DNA from: an uncultured Flavobacteriales bacterium
GTDB taxonomy: Bacteria > Bacteroidota > Bacteroidia > Flavobacteriales > Crocinitomicaceae
Length of the DNA: 64,000 bases
Direction of reading: 5' to 3'
NCBI GenBank assembly: GCA_946479285.1
Contig: CAMLFH010000016.1
Location: forward strand, 23,089 to 87,088
Shown here: positions 21,601 through 28,372 of the stretch, in pieces
Position numbering within the stretch: position 1 is the stretch's first letter
How the letters are laid out: every line of letters starts with the position of its first letter
Notes under the pieces: generated by a model
Told to the model about the DNA's origin: nothing
Databases searched by the model: none
What the model saw: only the letters and a program-made list of their open reading frames with translations
Made by a program: the position numbers and the translations under genes

Positions 21601-24600
21601 TCCTGCAAGCGCGTGTATCGGAGTCAATCCGAGTACTTGCAGCGGGGCCAATGCCTTGCTTGCCGGGAAAGTCCCGAATTTTGTCAATACACTGATGTAT
21701 TCTCCGATAATTAATGCGGCGAACCCGGTTGATGTATACAATGATATGGTGCAGGAAAACTGCCAAATCTCTTGTGACGAATTTGCTGACCAATGGATTG
21801 CAGATTTAGCAGGTTGTAATTTTGCCGGACACAGTGTAAACGTCATTCAATTAAAAGAAGATTTGGTTGAGCTGTGTATGGCGGGTTGCACCACAGAGCA
21901 TCCTATGGGGTCAAGTACAGCTCCGGCAGGTTCTGCTTTTTTGACAATTAATGATGTATTGATGCATCACCTTGGGAGTGGATTTGAGACCTCTTTATGC
22001 AGTGATTTATTGATTTCCGAACCAGGGCCTTATGAAAATATTGCTACGGGTGGTTCGGAAGAAATTTTGTCTGTTGTTGATACTTGTGGTTGCAATTTTT
22101 ACATGGGGCATCAACAGGGGTATGATCAGGCACTTGTGAACGGAAGCGTTCCGGCAGGAATTGATAACCTGGAAGAATGGATCAATTTACAGACAGGTAT
22201 TTTCCTTGAAGATGTAGATGAGATTTTATGTACTTGTAAGAGGTTCAAGGTTAATGGAGTTTGGCTAAATAATGCCAATGCGTCATTAATATCTACTGGT
22301 GTTAAGATTCCGGCCAATGTATCATGTAATAATGTTAACTGCGTTGATTGCACCCAGTTAGATGCCGGAATAACGGCACTGGTTGTTCGATTGAATGATG
22401 TTTCTGATTTACAGGGTCTGCAGCAATCCCCAAATTACCAGGTGGTACTAACAAATTATTTTAACAGCACCTATGGATTTAAGCTGAATGCATCTGATTA
22501 CATGGATTTTATCAGCCGTTGCCATGCTACATCAGATAATCCTTATTGCAAGGATAACCCTTTGATGAGCGAATGGATGTTGCAAATGAGCGTACTGGCT
22601 ATGAGAGGCCAGTTGACTACAGCTGTCTCCAACATGGATTTAACCACTCAGAATATTGTGTATTCAGAAGGGGAACTGAAAGCTAACGGACAAGGAAATA
22701 TATTGAATTCAAGTATTTCAGGAAGCACGCTGAATTTGAACTATACGGGTTCGGGTTATTCTTCCTGCAATTTTACGCTTACTTTGCCTGTGGGTGCAAC
22801 ATTTGGTTTTGAAGACATTGTTTATTTTGAAGACTTTGATGTTCCAGGTGAGGGATGTGGCCCGCACAATGATTTCACCTGCACGGTTTCTTATTATGAG
22901 TGCGGTCTGAAAAAATATGCAGATTTAACGGGAACTTCTTCTTGTATGGCCATACGTAATTGTATTTGCAGCTCCAATAATGAGACCTTGTGTTACGATC
23001 CGTTTGCAGTAGAGCATGTGGATTGTTACCAGCCGGAATTGGATCATTTGATCAGTTCGGCGTTTGAAGATTACGAGCAGATGATTGTGGGCGCTCGCCT
23101 GGCTTTCATAGAAGATTACAAAACAAAATGTGGGGCAGCGTTCCAAACCGAACATGAGGCATTGCTGGGAGGATTCACACAATATCAGTTTACCCTGTTC
23201 TATTACGATCAGGCAGGGAACCTTGCAAAAACAGTCGCACCTGAGGGAGTACATACATTAGCTTCGGCAAATAATACAGCGATTAATACCGCTCGTAACG
23301 GAGTAAACAGTTCGGGTACTTATCCTGCAGTTGTTGCAGGTACAACCAAGCCGGTGAATGATTATGTGACCACCTATAATTATAACTCTTACGACCAATT
23401 GGTAAGTACCACCAACCCGGACCAGCGAAATGCTGCAAACCCGGCATTGCTTGGAGAATCTAAATTTTGGTATGACCGTTATGGCCGTTTGGTTGCTTCT
23501 CAGAATCCGGCACAGGCTGCTCAAAACAAATACTCGTATGTGCTTTTTGATGCGCAGGGAAGGCTTATTCAAACGGGACAAACAGTAAAGGCTTTACCTC
23601 CGAATGAAACAACTGAACTCAAAGTGAATGATTATGGAACTGCCTTCACAGCATGGGTTACTTCCGGGACACGTTCAGAAGTGACATCCACCCGATACGA
23701 CAAAACATTGAGTGTTGCTGTTCAGGCTAAATTTGCAACTGGAACACAGGACAATCTGCGTTTGCGTGTAGCCAGTGTTTTGTATTTTCCGACAGTTTCC
23801 GGGGCTACAAACTGGCTCACTGGATATGAAACGGCAATCCATTATTCATACGACATTCATGGAAATGTAAAAGAACAGATCCAAGATGTACCTATGCTGG
23901 CTGTGGTGGGACAAACCGATAAATCCACTCAATACGAATATGAACTGGTGAGCGGGAACGTAAATAAGGTTTTTTACCAGAAAGATAAAGCTGATCAGAT
24001 CACGCATACGTACAAGTACGATAAATTGAACCGTTTGCGTGAGGCTTCTTCCTCAACGGACAAAGTGCACAGTGACCGTCATGCGAAATATTACTATTAC
24101 GATTTCGGCCCGCTTGCCCGAGTAGAGCTTGGTCAGAACAAGGTACAGTCAATGGATTATGTGTATACCATCAATGGCTGGATCAAGGGGATGAATTCCT
24201 CTACTCTTGACAACACACGTGATGTCGGTAAAGATGGGACTTTAGGGTATTTGAGTGCAAACAACCAGGAACACCTGGAAAATGCTATAGATGTTTCGGC
24301 TTATACGCTGGGATATTTTGCCAATGATTACAAAGCCATTGCGGGGAGTACCGGTTTTGAAGCAGATTATTCCATTGGAAGTTTCGGAGCAGGCGCTCCG
24401 GGGTTATACAATGGGAATATTCGCAGTTTGGTTTCTTCCATTGTGGGAATGCCGACGATGGGAAGTGCCTATAAATACGATCAGTTAAATCGACTTTTGA
24501 GTATGGATGCCTATTACAACACGGCAGGTTTAGCGGCGAATAACAACTGGACTTCCGGATCACTTTCACAGGAGTACAAAAGCACCTATTCCTATGACCG

Positions 24601-26809
24601 GAACGGGAACTTGAAGACCTTACTGAGAAATGGTCCTTCTACTCAGCTGGCGATGGATAATTTCACCTACAATGGCTATAATACAGGTCCCGGAGGAAAA
24701 CCGTGGAACCGGTTGGATTATGTAACGGATGGGGTAACAACCTCTGTACTGGATGATATCAAAAATGGACAGTCCACAGGAAATTACGGATACGATGCGA
24801 TCGGACAGCTGACTTCCGACGTTTCTGAAGGGATTCAGACCATTACCTGGCGCTCCGGGGATAGGAAAGTGCAAAAAATCGAGCGAAATAATATAAAACC
24901 GAATGCACCGCAGATGGAATTTGTCTATAACCCGTTCGGTCAGCGTGTGTTGAAGATTGAAAAACCACGTATTTCCAATGTGGTACAGCCAAGTAATACC
25001 TGGAAGTACAGTTATTATAGTTACGATGCAGGTGGGCAATTACTAGGTGTTTATGATCTGGTACTTGGTACCACAATCCAGAAAGCAGATTTGAACGAAC
25101 TGCATCTTTACGGTGCATCCCGCCTTGGAATAATCGAGCACCCGGTTTCTTTATGGAATAACGTAGCAGTAGCTTATACACCTGGTAATTTAACAACACA
25201 TAATAGCGGTGAGATGCGCTATGAAATTGCGAATTACCTGGGGAACGTGAATGCGGTGGTAAATGACCGAAAAATGCACAGAAGCGGTTTCCAACAAAAC
25301 ACCTTCACTTCCAGTACAAATAGCTGGGGAGGATTCAATGTTACCTATACGGTTGGTGCGAATACTTTGCAGATCACTCCAAGTTCTGCTACTAATTATG
25401 TAAGCAAGACTTTTACAACAAATAGCGGTAAACGTTATATAGTGAGAATAAGAACACTGAAAGGAACTGGTTCTGACTTAAAAGTAGCTATTTCGGGTAT
25501 GGCTGGAACCCCTACTTTGTTAGACAACCAGCAGAATACCTTCTTGTTTACTGCCGGATCCAGTACAACGGTAACTATTTCGCGGGTGACGGGAAGTACG
25601 GCAATTTATTACCTGGATCAGGTAGAACTGGCTGAAGACCATATCTACGAAGCAACTCTGAAGATGACGAGCGATTACTATCCATTCGGTATGCAGATCC
25701 TTGGAAGAAGTACGAACTACGGAGATTACCGTTATGGATATACTGGAAAAGAATCTGATCCGGAAACCAAAGGTCCTGGGAATAGTTATGATTTTGGGGA
25801 CAGACAATATGATCCGCGTTTAGGGCGTTGGCTATCTTTGGATCCATTAAAATCAATGTATCCATCCATGACTCCATACTGTTATGCGGGGAATACTCCA
25901 ATTGCAGCGAAAGACCCAGATGGAAATCTGATTATTTTTGTGAATGGATTTACAGGTGGAAAAGTAGCTACCGGCAAAGAAGCATCTAAGCCTGGAGCAG
26001 ATTATTGGACACCTGAATTTAAATCTGCCGCTCAGGAGTATTTTGGTGGAGACGATAAGCATGTATTCCTTGACGGGTCTCATGGAGAGTATGGATTATC
26101 CCAAGCATGGGAAAGACAGGCAATTGGAAAAGCCGCTGGGCTTGCAACAGCTGAAACAATCAAAGAATATTTAAAAACTGCTGGAGATAAAGAAACAATT
26201 AAAATCTTAACTCATAGTATGGGGGCTGCGTATGCCGAAGGATTAATTGAAGGATTGATAGAGGCAGGGGTTGATCCAAAACGAATAGAAAAGGTGGTTC
26301 ATCTTTCAGCTGCGGATGCCAGCGACATTTCAATTTGTGATAAGGGTAAGGATATTAAAAGAGTTCAGCTAGGAGTTGATCAGGATTACACATTATATGC
26401 TATTAGTCCTAAAGATTGCTCATTGGGGGAAAAATTAGCTAAAGCTGATCCTTTTTCTGAAGGTGACGAACGAATGATTCCTGGTGTTGACGTTTATGGA
26501 GAAATAAATGTTGATGGAGATCAAATGCTCAAATTTGGAAATATAAAAGATCCAGTAAAGAGAAAACAGGCTCAAGAAGAATACAATTATCATGCATATA
26601 CGAAATGGGACAAAGGAACATTTGATGCATTGAAAGAGCTTGAAAAAGGATCCTTGGTTTCTACCAAGGTTTCATCAGGAAAGACAATCTTTACGATAAA
26701 ATTCCCTTGCGGGGAATTTGGCTGGAACTTCTTGAAAAGAGGAAAAGATAAATCATTTGTGAAAAACACTGACTCAACTGGAAAAGGGGATGAGTATTAT
26801 TGTGAATAA
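18671..26809 (+). CDS. DUF6443/RHS-repeat protein with core autoprocessing motif and lipase-like C-terminal tip
   Basis: This 2712-aa product has a signal peptide (MKTCLLMLLIAFFSLSFVFG), an FN3-like segment (about 175-280), a DUF6443-like block (about 300-430: LFSDGIGKGRQQVGL, NFYYDELGRLAINSLP), a very cysteine-rich middle region (about 560-1500) and YD/RHS repeats (about 1500-2150; YDKLNRLREA, YDQLNRLLSM, YDRNGNLKTL). A carbohydrate-binding-like insert (about 2205-2320) follows. The RHS core motif is YDPRLGRWLSLDPL, then YCYAGNTPIAAKDPDGN, ending at residue 2419; in TcC and Rhs proteins this region self-cleaves. The final 294 residues resemble an alpha/beta hydrolase: LIIFVNGF, VFLDGSHG and elbow ILTHSMGAAYAEG (candidate Ser2516). 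This tip resembles the C-terminus of the 7130-9733 product. The tip as a toxin is inference. Confidence 0.85.
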   Translation: MKTCLLMLLIAFFSLSFVFGGQESYVNRLEGNSFVVNGTYSTYDSHYWDMLNTANWHTLFTNQKVSNYVRLGVRSDFVQTASFTATVQVQIDYQTWSSSGLYTPGSTTQTLTVIHDVNGNTTISDLNTYIFSNAHFVKVKILSMSGSSFYNKEYIYLETGINVERYYAFNNQTAITSAISTVASNDLQITWNVVPGAEFYELEYVHVNKYTLTNGVYIPANQLNYNFYLNSTRVDVTNTYYKLPKIFDKGYFLYRIRAVGKKGSNFSERDNGVWNVIESGTVAGLISSYPNNYLDINTEYDAQMNWSHQVRFSEGSKRMETVLFSDGIGKGRQQVGLNQENGQVVVSNFYYDELGRLAINSLPTPVSNDYLRHFKDFNRANLTDPDEGLYPSYKSKYFNALATGCPPTSIGFAPTSGSGRYYSTSNTNQDGSNKMTPDAETFPFSRITYLNDLTERISRVSSAGTNVRMGSGKETKFVYESPLQEELNKLFGVEVGDKDNYQKVTTIDPNGQVFIRYLDMSGRVIASYLEGECPANVNPLDDNVIVLDSYQILSLGGPQTSDYTLPSAQVDFTKFIASAGDYTFEYGFTPSQYQSACLPSGICFDCVYDLEIEILDECSNVVYEHTALIPGGEFDLLCNGGGFDDLSITLPLTQQTYRIKKKLTVNQASIDEYWCLYLENNTCLEPLSSFFNTAYVNEPFENCEPVVPEENDSVGPCDNFKDAMLSDLRPGGQYAKYILTGGVYTAPDVWSILNPASSNAYTGTIDWQNPPSPYLNELGVNVTSTVTTQGLSYFVTNFRDEWAELFLPYHPEYCHLQYCLSNGASQSYDAAMMDIIEYDLAIDGNYFEPIVEVTGNGSARSTCKTFQTDLETHTAALDPFFSNPANATYKTQIAAAMQNYITIDGSTWGGSNMTLSIWQYVMYVVNDCGPNVNPLTCIDKCDPCKNDKIWLTFRDLYMDLKTKYVMLAQQAYAHTNCPASACIGVNPSTCSGANALLAGKVPNFVNTLMYSPIINAANPVDVYNDMVQENCQISCDEFADQWIADLAGCNFAGHSVNVIQLKEDLVELCMAGCTTEHPMGSSTAPAGSAFLTINDVLMHHLGSGFETSLCSDLLISEPGPYENIATGGSEEILSVVDTCGCNFYMGHQQGYDQALVNGSVPAGIDNLEEWINLQTGIFLEDVDEILCTCKRFKVNGVWLNNANASLISTGVKIPANVSCNNVNCVDCTQLDAGITALVVRLNDVSDLQGLQQSPNYQVVLTNYFNSTYGFKLNASDYMDFISRCHATSDNPYCKDNPLMSEWMLQMSVLAMRGQLTTAVSNMDLTTQNIVYSEGELKANGQGNILNSSISGSTLNLNYTGSGYSSCNFTLTLPVGATFGFEDIVYFEDFDVPGEGCGPHNDFTCTVSYYECGLKKYADLTGTSSCMAIRNCICSSNNETLCYDPFAVEHVDCYQPELDHLISSAFEDYEQMIVGARLAFIEDYKTKCGAAFQTEHEALLGGFTQYQFTLFYYDQAGNLAKTVAPEGVHTLASANNTAINTARNGVNSSGTYPAVVAGTTKPVNDYVTTYNYNSYDQLVSTTNPDQRNAANPALLGESKFWYDRYGRLVASQNPAQAAQNKYSYVLFDAQGRLIQTGQTVKALPPNETTELKVNDYGTAFTAWVTSGTRSEVTSTRYDKTLSVAVQAKFATGTQDNLRLRVASVLYFPTVSGATNWLTGYETAIHYSYDIHGNVKEQIQDVPMLAVVGQTDKSTQYEYELVSGNVNKVFYQKDKADQITHTYKYDKLNRLREASSSTDKVHSDRHAKYYYYDFGPLARVELGQNKVQSMDYVYTINGWIKGMNSSTLDNTRDVGKDGTLGYLSANNQEHLENAIDVSAYTLGYFANDYKAIAGSTGFEADYSIGSFGAGAPGLYNGNIRSLVSSIVGMPTMGSAYKYDQLNRLLSMDAYYNTAGLAANNNWTSGSLSQEYKSTYSYDRNGNLKTLLRNGPSTQLAMDNFTYNGYNTGPGGKPWNRLDYVTDGVTTSVLDDIKNGQSTGNYGYDAIGQLTSDVSEGIQTITWRSGDRKVQKIERNNIKPNAPQMEFVYNPFGQRVLKIEKPRISNVVQPSNTWKYSYYSYDAGGQLLGVYDLVLGTTIQKADLNELHLYGASRLGIIEHPVSLWNNVAVAYTPGNLTTHNSGEMRYEIANYLGNVNAVVNDRKMHRSGFQQNTFTSSTNSWGGFNVTYTVGANTLQITPSSATNYVSKTFTTNSGKRYIVRIRTLKGTGSDLKVAISGMAGTPTLLDNQQNTFLFTAGSSTTVTISRVTGSTAIYYLDQVELAEDHIYEATLKMTSDYYPFGMQILGRSTNYGDYRYGYTGKESDPETKGPGNSYDFGDRQYDPRLGRWLSLDPLKSMYPSMTPYCYAGNTPIAAKDPDGNLIIFVNGFTGGKVATGKEASKPGADYWTPEFKSAAQEYFGGDDKHVFLDGSHGEYGLSQAWERQAIGKAAGLATAETIKEYLKTAGDKETIKILTHSMGAAYAEGLIEGLIEAGVDPKRIEKVVHLSAADASDISICDKGKDIKRVQLGVDQDYTLYAISPKDCSLGEKLAKADPFSEGDERMIPGVDVYGEINVDGDQMLKFGNIKDPVKRKQAQEEYNYHAYTKWDKGTFDALKELEKGSLVSTKVSSGKTIFTIKFPCGEFGWNFLKRGKDKSFVKNTDSTGKGDEYYCE
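25913..26806 (+). other. Variable C-terminal tip of the RHS protein: alpha/beta-hydrolase-like domain
   Basis: The tip starts directly after the DPDG of the RHS core. Its base composition looks more A-rich than the rest of the gene. Motifs in order: LIIFVNGF (strand with possible oxyanion hole), DYWTPEF, HVFLDGSHG, KILTHSMGAAYAEGLIE, VHLSAADASD, GVDQDYTLYA and YNYHAYTKW. Gly of GxSxG is Thr. The length (294 aa) agrees with the 290-aa homologous domain at 8861-9730. Confidence 0.65.
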
Positions 26810-26825
26810 TGGCTAATGAAGTTCA

Positions 26826-26857
26826 GAGGAGGGATTTTAAATTCCTCCTCTTTCTTT
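26826..26857 (+). terminator. Rho-independent terminator after the RHS gene
   Basis: GAGGAGG (26826-26832) and CCTCCTC (26844-26850) form a stem extended by ATTT/AAAT in the loop, followed by TTTCTTT. It lies between the convergent RHS and lipoprotein genes. Confidence 0.8.
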
Positions 26858-27425
26858 AATTACTTTTGATTTCAGAAAACAGCGGTAAGAGAGCTGTTCT
26901 TTCTACTTTTTTCCGGATGGTTTTATTATTGTGTTCAATCACTTGAAATCCACAGTAGCTTTCTAAATCTTCTTTTCTAAACGTTGCTTCATAGTATGAA
27001 GAACTTGTATAACTTGCTGATTTTGCATCTTTAGGATTGAGTTTTTTAGTAAGAGTTTTTGTTGAAATATGTACGACAACTTCGGAAGTGTATATTAATA
27101 TTGAATCTTCAATGATTTCTCGATAAAATTTAGATGCTACTTCTCTTGTCCTCAACTGCATAGAATCGATATCCAAAATGGCATTCATTGATTCATTTTC
27201 AATTCGGATAACATACGAGTCAGTCAAATACCTGGCACAAACATCCATACTGTCCCCTGAATAACTGTAGTTAAATCGATCTAACTCAACTTTCAAACCC
27301 TTAGTGCTAAAATCCGATATGAATCTGAGTTCTTTTTGAGTATAGGGTCTAATGCAATCAATTTCGTTTTGTGTGCAGGATAACCCGATTATAAAGACGC
27401 TAACAAAAGGAATAATCTTTTTCAT
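26856..27425 (-). CDS. Lipoprotein of unknown function, convergent with the RHS gene (possible immunity protein)
   Basis: This 189-aa product has a type II signal peptide, MKKIIPFVSVFIIGLSC, with the lipobox Cys at residue 17, so it should be lipid-anchored in the envelope. The mature part alternates charged and hydrophobic residues (ELRFISDFSTKGLKVELDRF, ESMNAILDIDSMQL, IYTSEVVVHIST) and I recognise no family. The gene is AT-rich compared with its neighbours. Its stop codon is 46 bases from the RHS stop codon, and the two genes face each other. Location beside a variable RHS tip is typical of immunity genes, but those are usually co-directional and downstream, so this role is only a hypothesis. 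A TATATTTG box (27443-27450, minus strand) gives it its own promoter. Confidence 0.7.
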   Translation of the reverse strand: MKKIIPFVSVFIIGLSCTQNEIDCIRPYTQKELRFISDFSTKGLKVELDRFNYSYSGDSMDVCARYLTDSYVIRIENESMNAILDIDSMQLRTREVASKFYREIIEDSILIYTSEVVVHISTKTLTKKLNPKDAKSASYTSSSYYEATFRKEDLESYCGFQVIEHNNKTIRKKVERTALLPLFSEIKSN

Positions 27426-27442
27426 TTGAATGTTTTGTTGTT

Positions 27443-27450
27443 CAAATATA
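27443..27450 (-). promoter_or_regulatory. Candidate -7 box for the lipoprotein gene
   Basis: On the minus strand this reads TATATTTG, a full TAnnTTTG match 18 bases before the start codon. I see no well-placed TTG. Confidence 0.4.
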
Positions 27451-27572
27451 AAGATCTTAAATGTTAATATAAAATACCTTGATCTGATAAGAATAAGAGC
27501 AGTATTTTATGAGACGTTCTAAATGAATTAACCTTTTTATGGTATTGCATTATCAGTCATAAGGAGGCAATT

Positions 27573-28223
27573 TTGCTATTTAGAATTATTCTACACAGCA
27601 TGAACTTGTATTTAGATAGCCGCAATCAGTTGATCAGTCTCGGATTCAAAGAATTAGTACAAACTATTCTTGGAGAAGTACTGGTTGAATGGCATTCCGG
27701 GAATCCAAAAGTAGAACAGGTCCTTTCGGATAATAAACAGGTAGTAGTTTACAATTTCACCGATAACTACCCCGAAATAGAAAACAATTTAAAAGAAATT
27801 CCGGAAGATTCAGGCTTGGTGAAAATTGTACTGATCATAAACGGAGATGTATCCAATCTTCCGAAATTGGTTTCCTATGGCGTTTCAGGTTTCATTGATA
27901 TAAATTGTACACTCAGTGAATTGAAAGAAGCATTCCAGAAGATCCTTCACAACCAGAATTACTATTGCGAATTGGTTTGGAATAAGATCCTGAATCAGGA
28001 GGAAGAAATTACTTCACCTACGCAATTCAGTCTCACCAGACGTGAAATAGAAATCGTTGAATCCTTGCTGAATGGGAAGTCGACCGTAGAGATCAGCAGA
28101 GAATTAGGACTAAGTCCACATACAGTGCAAACCCACCGCAAGAATTGTTTCAAGAAATTAAAGGTGAAATCCCTTTCCGAACTCTTGCTGTTTGAAATGG
28201 AAAATCAGGTATTCAAAAAGTAG
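27573..28223 (+). CDS. LuxR-type (NarL/FixJ-like) transcriptional regulator
   Basis: The C-terminal 65 residues are a LuxR/GerE helix-turn-helix: LTRREIEIVESLLNGKST, then EISRELGLSPHTVQTHRKN and a closing KLKVKSLSELL. The N-terminal 130 residues resemble a receiver domain in spacing (VVVYNFTDNYPEIEN, VKIVLIINGD, YGVSGFID) but lack an evident phospho-acceptor pattern, so it may be a degenerate response regulator. AAGGAGG (27561-27567) lies 5 bases before the TTG at 27573, which supports that start; an ATG at 27600 (207 aa) gives a more normal response-regulator N-terminus (MNLYLDSRNQL). A strong SD site is unusual in this phylum. The gene lies just upstream of the heme operon, in the same direction but with its own terminator; control of that operon is possible, not shown. 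Confidence 0.8.
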   Translation: MLFRIILHSMNLYLDSRNQLISLGFKELVQTILGEVLVEWHSGNPKVEQVLSDNKQVVVYNFTDNYPEIENNLKEIPEDSGLVKIVLIINGDVSNLPKLVSYGVSGFIDINCTLSELKEAFQKILHNQNYYCELVWNKILNQEEEITSPTQFSLTRREIEIVESLLNGKSTVEISRELGLSPHTVQTHRKNCFKKLKVKSLSELLLFEMENQVFKK

Positions 28224-28226
28224 AAC

Positions 28227-28249
28227 TACCCTATAAAGGGTATTTTTTT
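28227..28249 (+). terminator. Terminator after the LuxR-type regulator
   Basis: TACCCT and AGGGTA (28227-28242) form a 6-bp stem with an ATAA loop, followed by seven Ts. It begins 4 bases after the stop codon and separates the regulator from the heme operon. Confidence 0.75.
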
Positions 28250-28265
28250 CCGCTCATTTTGGCGA

Positions 28266-28296
28266 TTGCACCCACTGCATTTAGAGCCTACTTTTG
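28266..28296 (+). promoter_or_regulatory. Bacteroidota-type promoter of the heme-uptake operon
   Basis: TTG (28266-28268), a 20-bp spacer and TACTTTTG (28289-28296) match the phylum consensus well. The start codon is at 28373, so the leader would be about 70 nt and could hold regulation. No clear Fur-box was recognised. Confidence 0.65.
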
Positions 28297-28372
28297 CAAA
28301 TGTTATTTAGAATCATTAAAAATTAGATCGGTAACAATTAAAAGTAAATACAACTTAAATTAAATAGAACAC

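Noticed and set aside
27441..27599. Possible small RNA or leader between the divergent lipoprotein and regulator genes
   Set aside because: Only a -7 box for the minus-strand gene and an SD site were found; no hairpin plus T tract supports an RNA gene.
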